Origin: Massospora cicadina
Lineage: Eukaryota; Entomophthoromycota; Entomophthoromycetes; Entomophthorales; Entomophthoraceae
Length of the DNA stretch: 64,000 nucleotides
Assembly (NCBI GenBank): GCA_022478985.1
Contig: JAKSZP010009269.1
Location: 62,001-126,000, forward strand
Direction of reading: 5' to 3'
Shown: positions 35,100-45,364 of the stretch, piece after piece
Numbering within the stretch: the first letter of the stretch is position 1
Layout: the number at the start of each line of letters is the position of its first letter
The notes under the pieces: model-generated
Database searches by the model: none
What the model was told of the DNA's origin: nothing
The model's input: only the letters and a program-made list of their open reading frames with translations
Program-made: the position numbers and the translations under genes

Positions 35100-37679
35100 C
35101 TGTTGCCAGTCTATTCCAGGAACTGCCATGCATATGGCTTCTGCATGTCTTGGTGGAACTTGGGCCAATGGGGTGAACTTTTACTCTTGGACGCGGAAGC
35201 AGAGGTATCCAATGAAAGCTGCTGGTATAATAAATCATCCATTTGAAGCTTAACTTCTACCTGAAAAGATGTTTGGGAATTATTAGGGACAAGTGAATTG
35301 AACTTGGCGGAGATAGAGCGTCCCATCTCTACTCCACTCGAGCTTTTCCCTGCTTGATTATCTTAGTTGGTATTGCATACACTTGTGGTCTTCTAGGGCA
35401 ATTGACCGCATAATGCCATTTTTGTCTGCACTGGAAGAAAGTGTTCATAAAAGGTTTGCATATATAGTTTAGGGCGGAAGGACCAGGTCAGAAGTTGCTG
35501 ATAATGTTCCAAGGTTGTGGATGAACTGGTGAAGCATACATGGGTCGAAAAGAGTCTATTGACTCAAGTGAGGGACAAATATGTTCCAACGGCTGATAAC
35601 CCAGTTGTGGCGGCCTATATCCTGAAAAGTTTGGAGCAGGGGCAACAGAGATTTTGGGCTACGTTGGGGGCACTTTTCGTGGTGGAGAGTTGATGTAAGG
35701 CGTTCACAATTTGAACAAGCCTGGTATCCCCATCTACATGTGTGACATAGCGTTATATAGTTCCCAATATGGTTTGACAGCCACCGTCATCACTATACCT
35801 ACATCCTCAGTGGTTAAAATGTTAGCTCCAAGTAGGACGTGTGCTTCCGAAGAAAACTGCTCAGCAAATTCTGACAGAGTCTTGTTTTGGTAAAACTGTA
35901 TAGTCATAAAATTGGCTTTCCGTTGGGACATCTTGGTAGCGCCCCCAAACAGCTCTATAACGATTGCTTTTACTTGTGCGTAAGATACCAAGCTATTTGT
36001 AAGATAGCAGGTCACTTGATCAGCGCTTTCCACATCTAAAGTGGACAGCAACAACTTCACTTTTCATTGATCAGTAGCCCCTTCCACAGAGAATTTGAAA
36101 CATTTATAGTAACTGTGTAGGTTCCCGTTATGACTGAAAGGAGGTAATTTTTTGATATGAGTGAATTCGCTTTGCTTTAGGTTCCTGCTGCAAGGGGCAG
36201 GAAAATTGTTTTTGGAGCGACTATGGGAACCATCACTTTGTGTGTTACCATACAGCCAGCTAGATGAGCTTGAAACCATCAAAAAGTAATCAGGAGAAGT
36301 GGTGTCATGCGGGGGTCCATTGTACCACCCAATGGATATTTGTTTGCTGATCCATAACATTCTTCCCCCAAGTCACCACTAACTGCCCCATTTCCCCAAG
36401 CTCCAGTACATCCCGCGAACTGTTCATTGATCAACTTCTCTACTTTAACCAAATAACATTTACAACGTCCATCCTGAAATTCCTGTTGCAGTGTTTCATA
36501 CTGAAGATGCAATTGTTGGAAGAATTCCCTTTCTTCATTCAGTTTTTGTTCCACAACTTGTAATCGTAAAAGAACTTCTTTGATTATATTCTACAGGTGG
36601 GTTTGCTGTCAACTTGTGTTTTCACTTGCTGATTGTCATTGTTTATTTGGTCAACAAAGGAGGATCATTTCTGTACCAATTCCTCATTGGCCCATCAAAG
36701 GGTATCAAGGTGCTCTTGCATGTCCGCATACTCTCTTGTCTCACCAATCTGAAGAGTGAAGGCTCATTGGCACTCAGCCTGACTAACGACTTCCAGTTGT
36801 GTAACTTGACAAATAAGCTGGAGATACTCGGGAGATGTTGACTGAAGGATAAGCGCATTATCTGTTGTTCACTGGGTATTCCATTTGATATGAAGTTGGT
36901 TTACTTCTGTCAATAGAAAGCTGGCTTGGGCCACCACTTGCTGTCCCTTAAGGGTCATTCTTTCCTTGAGTTTGGCAATCACAGCTTCAAGAGCTTCCTC
37001 CCATTCAGTTAGCTCCTTCATACAGCGCTCAGTATTATTACACAAGGTTGTTACATCCTGAATCCACTCCGCTGATAAGCACTGATGATCCAGAAGTTCT
37101 CTTATTACTCAAGGTAATACTGAATTTAACTGTGGTACCAGAACGTCCAATTGACAGCAGATGTCCCCAACACAATGATCCATCTGTGCCAGCGCCCCTT
37201 GTATTTCCTAAACAAATGATTGAGGCGGTTGAGCAGGAGGCGAGTATCATACTGCTGTGCTTGTGTGAACTATAATACATCTCCAATTTCAATATTATGA
37301 CAAGCCTGAACATGCAGTAGCTGGCGAATTGAAGATTGCACATAAGTGATTAAATATTCCTCAATTCCGTGGGTACCAAGGCGGCAAGCTAACCCCATAG
37401 TAGTGGCATCCAAATAAGACATGTACAGCGCATATCAATTTTCTTGATTCGTTGGTTATAGTATAGACTCAGGGCAGTTTCCCCAGTCTCATCCTCATAT
37501 AGGTGATATCTGCGCAACAGCCATTCCATAATATTTCTCAGTTGTTGGGGAGTCACATTTGTGGAGCGTCCTTGTTGGTTGGTCATCGACTCTGGGCAAT
37601 TCTCAAAGTGAAAATTAATCATAACTTCATCATCTCTTGGTTCAGTAATAGTAGATAATGTTGGTTTGGGGTTAGGCAC
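35100..37679 (-). pseudogene. G5 gag, broken, with degenerate zinc knuckle
   Basis: The N-terminal region is open at 37389-37679 (LRNIMEWLLRRYHLYEDETG). A coiled-coil-like stretch at 36470-36554 starts EQKLNEEREFFQQLHLQYET. The capsid lies at 35734-36200 (KLLLSTLDVESADQVTCYLT, then KAIVIELFGGATKMSQRKAN and FAEQFSSEAHVLLGANIL). The zinc knuckle at 35398-35439 keeps three ligands; its first Cys codon reads Phe (TTC). Downstream a Ser/Lys-rich stretch leads to the protease. Several stops and shifts. Confidence 0.8.
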
Positions 37680-37780
37680 CTCACGGGCAACTTCAGCATA
37701 CCACGCCCAGAATCTAATCAGGTTATGTCAGAATAAATGAGGACTCATCATTGTTTTGCCAAACTACAGTTGCTAAGTGG

Positions 37781-37798
37781 CCCCTGCAGTGAGCACCA
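37781..37798 (-). promoter_or_regulatory. G5 primer binding site
   Basis: On the - strand TGGTGCTCACTGCAGGGG starts one base after the 5' LTR. It should pair with a tRNA ending CCCCTGCAGTGAGCACCA. The first 11 bases are shared with G6 and G7. Confidence 0.8.
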
Positions 37799-37799
37799 C

Positions 37800-38279
37800 T
37801 GTTGATTCTCAGCGTCTGGGCTCAATTCCGCTGAGTTGGATTGCACAGGGTATTAGCTACTGAGCAACCAAATCAGACAATATGAGGATCACCAACTTCT
37901 TTATAAAACTTTGTTAATAAAATATATATGGAGCTATTGCCCTTTAATTCTACCTTTATTTTAATATAAATCGAAGACTTTTCTGCGCTCCTACTTCCCT
38001 CATAAAAAAACTCCCCTTTTAATCTTCTGTGAGACCCTTTATATCTCAGTTCCCCCAGCCAGATGCATTTTTGGCTTGGTAATCTTCTATTCTTGTTCTT
38101 TTTCTGAATTACTCTTGTTCATATCAAATTTCAGCATAAATCCTCTCAATTTGCCAAATATTGTAATTTTACTTGATTATAATTTTTGTATCCTTTTTTG
38201 TAAATCTTGAGACTCATCTTGAACCCCTCTGATCCGCTGTTATGGGTAGCATATCATCCAGTCATATCACTTTCTGACA
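37800..38279 (-). repeat. G5 5' LTR
   Basis: 480 bp, same length as the 3' copy. TGTTGATTC on the + strand side next to the primer site, and CTGACA at the outer end. CTTTATATCTCAG and TTTTAATATAAATC text is common to both copies. Confidence 0.92.
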
Positions 38280-38700
38280 ATAAGCGTTGGAAAATTTGTC
38301 CAAATTTTTTATTATGCGCTTTAACCAAATCTTGCAATGATGCCCCTACAGTATTTGGAGAGCTTGATGAAAGTTTTAAGGGCCACAGTCCACCTTCAAT
38401 GCTAATACTCACAAGTAGAAGCTCAAGTCAAAAAGTATGAAGATGCAAAACGGCCAGATCTTTTGACTTTAGAAATTGGTGATAGGGTTAACTATTGTGA
38501 AACCTATGGCTTCAGGTGATGAAACAAGTTAGTTAAGCTATGGATTGGTCCCTTAAAGGTCATCAAAAAATTGGCATTGGATGTCTATATGAATAAGGAC
38601 TGCTCCAATGGTCATATTGTGAATAGAGTATATGTAAGTACTTACAAGAATGCAGAAAACTATCTATATGGCCAATATCATTTTAGTATTTTTATAACCA
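38280..38700 (+). pseudogene. G3 integrase C-terminal piece beyond G5
   Basis: After ATAAG the G3 text resumes. At about 38476-38640 the + strand reads EIGDRVNYCKTYGFR, then NKLVKLWIGPLKVIKKLALD and GHIVNRVYVSTY, the C-terminal DNA-binding module of this clade. G1 has the same order at 4674-4830. One or two stops are present. The 3' LTR of G3 was not found. Confidence 0.7.
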
Positions 38701-41190
38701 AAATGTACAAATATCCTAATTTATGTTTAAATTTTTAGAAAGACTTAATGCCATCATTTTCTTTAACAATGATTGTCATTAATTTCCCTTTGAGGTTTTG
38801 TCATTAATTTTATGGCTACTAGTGCCGCCAGTTGTTTTTACTCTGGTTCATGTTTTCAGCGTCATATACTGATGTTGGGTTTGCACCGCCTCTAAGATAT
38901 GGGTGGTTGTACAAAAATATTTGCATTAGAAGATATTTTGAAAGAAAATAATCTGGTTAAGTGGAGGCATTTTGTTGAGATTTTAATCAAATTAAGCTTT
39001 TCTAATATGTTCTAATACTATTAAATTATTTGGGGATGATCCCATGTAATATTTATATTTGACAATGACTTTTGAGCTTCTATGGGGAAGCTCTAACTAT
39101 TTACTCAATCATTCAGAACTATGTTGATGACCTTTAGGCTCAGGAGGGAGCTCCAAATTATCATTTATGATATATTTTATAATTGGACTTCCATGAGTTA
39201 CTGAGGATAATCCTCAATAGTTAGTTTTCCAGAATCAAGGGCATGATTGCTTACATTTTGAAATCAAGCTGAGGAAAATTATAACCAATAGCATGTCTAA
39301 ATGCTGCAGGTCAACGAATAAGCCTATTCTCCAGCAACTGTTGCCTATGATTCTCATAGGTAGGCACAAGGTAACCAAGAACAAACTATATATATGCATT
39401 TAATTCCCTAATAAAATTATCTTGCTCTTAGTCTATTAGATTTTGCTAGTAATTGGTTAGTTTTTGTATTACATAAGTGCCTTATCAATATAGTTTAACT
39501 AGGTCAAGTTGTGGCTGAACTGTTACCAGCTCAGATTTGTGCTACCTTCCATCATATAGGAAGCTGTATTAGTTAAAGAGTTAACCCTTGTTACCCTGTG
39601 CAGCGATCTTTTTTCAACAAAGTTGATAATAGCCATTAAGTTCCCTAGGCATATGATTAAGAATCCTGGCAATAACTATCTAAACCTATCCTTTCACTCA
39701 AAGTAAAAAGATATTAATGGGTTAAATTGTATTTATTAGCATTATATCACACATAAAATGATTGGAATAATAATATCTAATCACTGTGATTGGTTTTTGC
39801 TATCTATGTTAGTATTATGGGAAAGCATCATGTCCAGATCTTCAAGGTTTGTGATGTTATCCAGAAGTTAAAGATTTTAATCTTATCAAATATTTTTCTT
39901 GCCCTCAATTACCATAACTAAGGCTTCATACAGTAGCATACTTAGTGACATACAAGTTTACCTAACCCATTTAGCTCCTAATCTATTAAGTGTTATTAAT
40001 TTTTCACTAAAAAGCTCTACATCTAAAGGTGGATTAGAAAATTGCAATAAACCATCTTCTCTTAACTAAACCCCTTATAAGATGTTTCATTTCCTCAATC
40101 CAAGTTCTCCTACATTGATCTTAAATAGTTTTTCCATTAGACTTCATTAGACATTTTCTTACTGTAAGATTAATTTGATTTCTATCTAATCTTTTAAAGG
40201 TAAAGTTTATAAGATGAACAATAATGCTTTGTTCACTAAAAACTTATTTCTGCTTTTTAACTATAGCTTGTGCTAGAGTATAGTTTGTTTTTAGTCAATC
40301 CTGAGCTATTTTCTATGCTATAAAATCAACTATGAGAATAAAACTGGAAGCAATTTCCTGTTTCTGTAACCAAAAGCTAAGGTGGAGTACTAAATGATGA
40401 AATAGATTTGAAACCTGTAATGGCAATCAAAAACATCAATTCCTCCTATACCATCTTATCATCATTAAATTAATTATATGGAGATAAAATGAAATTAAAG
40501 TTATGGTGTTTGTCTATGCAGGTATTTCCTACTACCAATAAATCTTTTTATAAAAATCTTTTGGAAGCAAAATCTATTTTTCTGATGAAACTTCTCTATT
40601 ATATAATTTTCTTCAGTTTAGAGAAATCAGAAGTATGTGAGGAACTAACTGTTATTTGAGCGCTCATCAAGCTAGATTTACTAGAATTATCAAATAAGTT
40701 ACTTTCATACACCATGTAACTGAAAAGTATTCCTTGATTTATAAATATTTCCACCCAATACAATATTGATGTTAAGTTGATAAACAGAAGTAAATTTACC
40801 TGACCTAAAATTGTATAATTAAGTGCTTTATTATTTCTAGCATTTGCTATATCTGTTTTAAAATTGATAGTGTTATTAAATTTCAACTTTTTTGACGGAG
40901 TTACACATAAACCTATATGCCCATCTATTTTCCTAAAAATTATCCTCCAATGCTATTATTCTTTCAAAAAAAGGAGCTCAAATGACTTCTTTTCAAAGCA
41001 ATATATATTGGTATGCAAAACTTGACTTTTTAGGGGTATGACCATAAGTAGAGAAATGTCATTTGAAATATGGTATCAAAGTATTATAAACCATTTAATT
41101 TTTCAAATACCAAAATCAAGGATATATCCATATCCGCGCCAACTAGACTTTAGCTTATCAATTCACAAATGATCAACTTTGATACTGTCC
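38700..41190. other. AT-rich stretch, no gene or element recognised
   Basis: Neither strand shows transposon domains, and the longest open stretch (40599-40886, - strand) is low-complexity, Asn/Leu/Ile-rich and without recognisable motifs. A small perfect hairpin CCTATGA-TTC-TCATAGG lies at about 39344-39361. The area ends at the secreted-protein gene and may be the last piece of ordinary host sequence in the window. Confidence 0.5.
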
Positions 41191-41201
41191 TCCTGGTTTC
41201 T

Positions 41202-41738
41202 TTAGACCGCCGTTTCTTGGATAAACTTATACTGCACCTTTCCTCTCGCACAATAACTGGATATAGAAAGGATAAACTCCCTGGGAGATTTGGCAGACTT
41301 ATTTTTAGGATCCTTTGGAAAAATGTGCAAGTAAACGTCCTCATTAGTAAGGTTGCCTTCGAAAAACAACTCATTTACACGGAAATAGGCCATATCCTCA
41401 TATTTCGTGTAATTTGGATATTTACCATCGCTATTACGCTTCCACTCATCAGCATAGTTCTTATAGTAGAATCTGTTGGTGTATTTGTTCTTCTGCCAGC
41501 TTAGAAAATAAATGTCAAGTCTATTATCCACCTTAGGGTACATGTAAGGAGGTCCATCTATATGCCTTCCACATTTATCTCTCAATTTGACAAAAGTTAC
41601 ATTGCACCCGAAGCGACCAAGGTTAAACTCAAAGGTTTCATTTGACTTGAATGGAATCACATCTGCATACACGTTGGTAAGGGCTTGAGCGAGCCCTCCT
41701 AAAAGATTAAGCACCACTGATAATTGAATGAAGTACAT
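41202..41738 (-). CDS. Small secreted protein, effector-like, intact
   Basis: An uninterrupted 178-codon gene with ATG at 41736-41738 and TAA at 41202-41204, the only clearly intact gene here. Residues 3-17 are hydrophobic and end in A-Q-A, so a signal peptide cut after Ala19 is likely. The mature part (159 aa) has three Cys (45, 56, 163), five N-glycosylation sequons (33, 46, 109, 129, 146) and many Tyr/Phe/Lys. An aromatic-x-Cys motif (F43-G-C45) near the mature N-terminus and a Cys near the C-terminus recall small secreted RNase-fold-like effectors of powdery mildews. That parallel is inference, not a family assignment. A codon upstream of the ATG (GTG) is in frame but not needed. A weak CTATAAGTT lies 30-45 bp upstream. 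Confidence 0.8.
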   Translation of the reverse strand: MYFIQLSVVLNLLGGLAQALTNVYADVIPFKSNETFEFNLGRFGCNVTFVKLRDKCGRHIDGPPYMYPKVDNRLDIYFLSWQKNKYTNRFYYKNYADEWKRNSDGKYPNYTKYEDMAYFRVNELFFEGNLTNEDVYLHIFPKDPKNKSAKSPREFILSISSYCARGKVQYKFIQETAV

Positions 41739-41808
41739 CACTGACTACTTTCAAAGCTCAATACTATGTTAACTTATAGTCTCCAAATTTTATTTCCATT
41801 GCGCAGGT

Positions 41809-42103
41809 TGATGTGGGATCCAGCCTTAACCAGTTAAAGGGTTAAGGAGCATTGTGAACGGGTTAACGCCTCATCAATATTCAGTGAAACTGTAATTCAG
41901 TTTCTCTATGAATATTCGCTTTTATCCAGAGTTCCGTCAATTTTCCTAGAATAGCGATGCTCTGAAATATTCCGTAAAGCGGGTATAAAAACCCTTTATT
42001 AGTATCACAATGAATTATCAGAAATAGAGATTAAGTTTCAGTTGAGCTTATTTTATTCCAGTTTGAAGAAATCCTTTTCCCTTTGCGTTTCTATTCATAA
42101 ACA
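41809..42103 (+). promoter_or_regulatory. TATA-bearing promoter-like stretch, possible solo LTR
   Basis: From TGATGTGGGATCC to CATAAACA this 295-bp stretch starts TG and ends CA and holds a strong TATAAAA at 41984-41990, pointing away from the secreted-protein gene 70 bp to its left. Text after it (ATGGCCACCGGATCG at 42113) is a short ORF of ten codons. No target duplication is visible, so the solo-LTR reading is tentative. Confidence 0.3.
41876..41916. other. 41-bp imperfect palindrome upstream of the secreted-protein gene
   Basis: Outer arms AATATTCA / TGAATATT and inner arms GAAACTG / CAGTTTC surround a TAATT loop, with 2-4 unpaired bases between arm pairs. It would form a stable cruciform or RNA hairpin. 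It lies 138-178 bp upstream of the secreted-protein ATG. Confidence 0.8.
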
Positions 42104-42712
42104 TCCAGGATAATGGCCACCGGATCGATTATCCAGAAACCCTGATATTTGCACTATGCCACCAGCCACCCTTCATGGAATCCAGCAGAATCCATTAGTT
42201 CGCCCAAAGCATGAAATCTAGTGTGCAACCTGTTTATGAGAAACATCTGTAATAAATAATAATTTATATATCTACTGATTCTCTAAACTAATTGGCTAGT
42301 AGAACATGCATGTTATCCATATAAATAAGGTCTAGGGGAGTCTAGGTTGATCACAGTAATCTCAGAAACTACTAAACCAATTTTGATGAAATCTTACACA
42401 CTAATAGCAGGTATCCAATGGAATGCTCTCCACTTTATTTGGTAACCATAGGTTAAAAATAAATATTTTTAATAAAAAATCTCTTTTGATACCAATATGA
42501 TGTTTATTTGAGGTAAGCCGTTTCCATACGAATATGACCAACCTCGATTTAAACCCACATTCCGAGGGAGGCTAAGGAAAGCTTAAATCCACTCGATCCA
42601 GTATTAGCCAAAAGTTTAAATTCGACTTGCACTCAGCCCAAACCTTCCCTAAATTGGGATGAAAGTGTCAATTAGCCGTTTATCTAATAAATTAGCTATT
42701 TATATACATATA

Positions 42713-42780
42713 TCCCTAGTGGGATCTCTTTTTTTAGTACTAGATGGTCCCAACCAAAGGGGGGTCCCTAGTGGGATCTC
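42713..42780 (-). mobile_element. 36-bp retroposed tail i with perfect 16-bp target duplication
   Basis: TCCCTAGTGGGATCTC occurs at 42713-42728 and 42765-42780. Between them (42729-42764) lies a 36-bp insert starting TTTTTTTAGTACTAGATGGT on the + strand. Read on the - strand it ends GGTTGGGACCATCTAGTACT and then A7, so it is the poly(A) end of a retroposon truncated almost to nothing. Two sister inserts are at 54309 and 60477. Confidence 0.85.
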
Positions 42781-43164
42781 CAGTTGCCTGCAGTAATAGT
42801 TTCTACTTAACTGAAGCCAATGTAACTTTGCATGCTCATAGCAGTGTGATAAAACGGTATCCACTGAAGTTTTGAAACTAAATAGATATCTTAATTAGAA
42901 AAAACATGACCGACAATCAAACCATTTTCCAGTTTTTCCATTTGTTTTGATATTCATTATAAGTATCCCTCAACCTTCAGTGGATGAGTATAATAAAGGC
43001 ACTCATAATTCTATATTTAATAGTTATAAAAATAATTTCAAATTTTTTATTGGGTTTTCAGGTATTTCATTAAATACAAGTACCAAATTACAGTCGGTAC
43101 CCAATGGGAGGGTTTCACTTTATTTGGAAACAACAGGTTGAAAAGAACTGAGGTTATTAGAAAC

Positions 43165-43478
43165 ATATTTTTAATATCGAATGGGAGGATACCCCAGTGG
43201 TAGAATATGTACCCTCTACATTGCCTCCCCGAGTTCGATTCCGGTCGATGAACTTTGGATAGGGAACAATTATGACTGTGTTGGCGTTGCGCACCAATGT
43301 CCCGAACCGAGATAGTGAATAGCAAAGGCGGTCCATGGAGTTCCTGGCCTATCATACGCCGCGCATGGAGGTTTTCCAGGTTTTATCATCCTTTCCCATT
43401 CATTCATTTCCCCCTAATCGGTGCGGTATCGTCCCCAGGTCGGCCCACCTCGAATAAAATGAATATTTTTAATATCGA
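43165..43478 (+). mobile_element. tRNA-headed SINE S1 with 16-bp target duplication
   Basis: ATATTTTTAATATCGA occurs at 43165-43180 and 43463-43478 and brackets a 282-bp insert. The head at 43183 has a pol III A box (TACCCCAGTGG, 43190-43200) and B box (AGTTCGATTCC, 43232-43242), spaced as in a tRNA. Acceptor and T-stem pairing are lost, as usual in SINEs. A G+C-rich body follows and ends in AATAAAATGA. It carries no ORF of note and depends on a LINE for mobility. The target text is intact in the related repeat copy at 42.45 kb. Confidence 0.85.
43190..43242 (+). promoter_or_regulatory. Internal RNA polymerase III promoter of S1
   Basis: A box TACCCCAGTGG at 43190-43200 and B box AGTTCGATTCC at 43232-43242 (one base off GGTTCGANTCC). 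Their 43-base offset fits a tRNA gene (normally about 44). Confidence 0.8.
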
Positions 43479-43512
43479 TTTGACCAACCTTGATTTATCC
43501 ACATATTCTGAG

Positions 43513-43680
43513 TGTAACGGAATAAATTCTGTTCAACTCCTATAGTTTGAGATAATATGAATGGTGGCAGCAAACCAATAGTTAAAATTGATTAGCCACG
43601 GTTTAAATTTAAATTTATTTTTATTTTTTTTCAATCCCTAATTATGAGAGTTTGGCTCAAATACACTGGGATGACATGGG
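43513..43680 (-). repeat. T1 first LTR, left part
   Basis: TGTAACGGAATAAATTC... up to GATGACATGGG, where G6 starts. Matches 60241-60400 of the second LTR. ATGGTGGCAGCAAACCAATA is shared by both copies. Confidence 0.8.
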
Positions 43681-44516
43681 TGTTGGAATTGGGGTTTTTT
43701 GTATGCTCGCAGATGCTAATTCGTCCTGATTTCAACAATATGTCAAGAAAAGTATTATCTCAACTGCTGGAATAAAATTAATAGGGGTTTTTTTCACCAA
43801 TAGATAAATACTACCACTTAATAAGTTATAATAAAAATTAGGTTTTATAAGCCATTTTTATTAAGTGGCAGTGAGGGGATTAAAAGTGACCCTCTTCCAA
43901 TCTCATTGCTTAAAATTAAATTAACTCGGGGCTCAGACCAAGATAGGCATAAAATCAATATTAGCTTTGAGCCTGTTTAGGAAATATGAGTTGTCAACCT
44001 ATCAGAGCTTTTGAACTCACCTCACTTTGCTGAAACAGCTGATGGAGGGTCAATTGTAGGCAAGATGAACCTATAGGGTAACAATTTGATATATTTTAGC
44101 CAATCACTGCAAAAGAAAATAATTGTACCTTGGGGGACCCCTGCCAAGCCTATGAATGTCAGTCCCCACTTAGGTGTTTGAATTGAACTAGCAGTGGGCC
44201 AGGGAGGAACCCCTGATGGACTCCCCAGATTTTGACATATATTTGGTGCAATTTGCTTACCTGAAATCATATTACTTACCTGAGATGTATTAGTAAAAGT
44301 GTTACCCTATTTCAAGAGGTTTTACTGGGAATTGACTAAGGTCTTTTGGCCGATTTTATCTGTATTGGAAAACAAAACATTATCATTATCTGCTTAGTTA
44401 GGTAACTGTCCAATGAGCACAAGTTAGAGCTGGTGCAAGGGTGGACTCCTCTATTATTAGGACTATTTGCACCCAAAATATTCTTTTCTCTTAAGCAGAT
44501 AGGCAATTGTCTGACA
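43681..44516 (-). repeat. G6 3' LTR
   Basis: 836 bp. TGTTGGAATTGGGG... at the outer end, GTCTGACA at the inner end. Aligns with 58365-59199, including TATTAAGTGGCAGTGAGGGG and TGACCCTCTTCCAATCTCA. Confidence 0.9.
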
Positions 44517-44530
44517 TTACCCCCTTCAAG
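44517..44530 (-). promoter_or_regulatory. G6 polypurine tract
   Basis: On the - strand CTTGAAGGGGGTAA ends at the 3' LTR start TGTCAGAC. Same layout as in G4, G5 and G7. Confidence 0.85.
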
Positions 44531-44619
44531 AATGTTAGGGGAAGAATAGGAGCATAGGAATCATCCATGTGCTCTGTTTATGGTATTACCTGAAGCCAAA
44601 GATTTTATATAATACTCAT

Positions 44620-45364
44620 CCCCTCTCTTGTAAGTGACAGTGAAGGGACCCTCCCTAATAGATCCAAGCTTGCTTCTTATAGGTGTGATGCGGTTATGGT
44701 AATACAGGATCAAGTCAGACACTTTGAATTAAGGTAGGGGATCCCATAACTCATTGGCAGCTTGTCCCTCTTTTGTAAAGTTTTAGCTAAGTTTGTCATA
44801 GCCTCATATTGAAGATAAATGATATGTTGAGCCATTCTCCTCATGGCTTTCTCAGGTTCCTCAACTTTAGAGGAGAAAAATCTTTAGCTAAAAGGGCAGG
44901 TATCCCTGGTTCCCGTCTATATAGAACATAGAATGGGGACATTTTCAGGATCTGGTGATAACTAATATGGTATGCCATAAGAGCACTGGGTAGGAATTGA
45001 TCCCAGTGAAGTGAATCAGAGGATGCCATTTTATGCTGGATAGAAACCAAGGTTCCATTTGCTCTCCCCACCATCCCATTTGTAGAGGTTTATATGGGGC
45101 CAAGAAAAGTTGTTTCCCCATGGATGTGGCCAAGATCTTGACTACTCTGGAGGTGAAGCTCTTTCCTTTGTCACAAATTATAGCTTGGGGACAGCCAGGC
45201 AAGTGAAAATATTTTTATGTAGGAACTTTGTGGTGGCCTTGACCGTTTGAGCAGGGAGAGCCACAGCTTTAACCCGCATAGTAAAGTGGTCAATGCCTAA
45301 TAGAATAAATTTGTTTTCCCTGGTAGTCTGAGGGAGAGGACCTACTAAGTCTAGTCTAATGGTG
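44620..45364 (-). pseudogene. G6 integrase, C-terminal piece left of G7
   Basis: On the - strand, text resumes after G7 with RLDLVGPLPQTTRENKFILL (about 45355-45300), then GCPQAIICDKGKSFTSRVV (about 45200-45140) with the second catalytic Asp, and MVGRANGTL with the Glu position lost. The open stretch at 44841-45074 reads LPSALMAYHISYHQILKMSP. The C-terminal module is near 44620-44730. It completes the zinc-region piece at 54.0-54.3 kb. Confidence 0.75.

Larger units (their letters stand above)
30938..38279 (-). mobile_element. Complete but degenerate LTR retrotransposon G5 (Ty3/Gypsy), reverse orientation
   Basis: Two 480-bp LTRs, primer site, gag, protease, linker, RT, RNase H, integrase and polypurine tract are all read on the - strand over 7.3 kb. 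Flanks are ACAAG (30933-30937) and ATAAG (38280-38284), a 5-bp target duplication with one change. It lies inside G3 integrase. It is the best preserved Gypsy of the window, with open stretches of 150 and 215 codons in pol. Confidence 0.92.
18150..38700 (+). mobile_element. Ty3/Gypsy element G3, host of nest 1 (split by G4 and G5)
   Basis: G3 occupies about 18150-22876, 30779-30937 and 38280-38700. Gag, linker, RT and RNase H lie left of G4. Its integrase is cut at 22876 by G4, continues for 159 bp, is cut again at 30937 by G5 and finishes after 38280. Reading across the three pieces restores the integrase order seen unbroken in G1. No LTRs were identified. It is the most decayed element here, consistent with being the oldest in the nest. 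Confidence 0.75.
42300..43512. repeat. Two related copies of a dispersed repeat
   Basis: Copy 1 (about 42410-42565) and copy 2 (about 43085-43180 plus 43463-43512) share GGTATCCAATGG/GGTACCCAATGG, CACTTTATTTGG, AACAGGTT-type text, AATATTTTTAAT, TTTGACCAACCTTGATTTA and CCACATATTCTGAG. Copy 2 is interrupted by the SINE S1 and cut at its end by T1. No coding capacity seen. Confidence 0.55.

Noticed and set aside
40599..40886. 95-codon open stretch as a second gene near the secreted-protein gene
   Set aside because: Low-complexity AT-driven text, no signal peptide or motif; chance open frames of this size are expected in such sequence.
41202..41738. Naming the organism as a powdery mildew from the secreted protein
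   Set aside because: The resemblance is in general layout only. The Gypsy wording (YLDDIIVFSRTF) is common in several eukaryote groups, so the lineage stays open.
43183..43255. A genuine tRNA gene
   Set aside because: A and B boxes are present but the acceptor and T-stem do not pair, and the unit extends 200 bp further inside a target duplication, so it is a SINE head.
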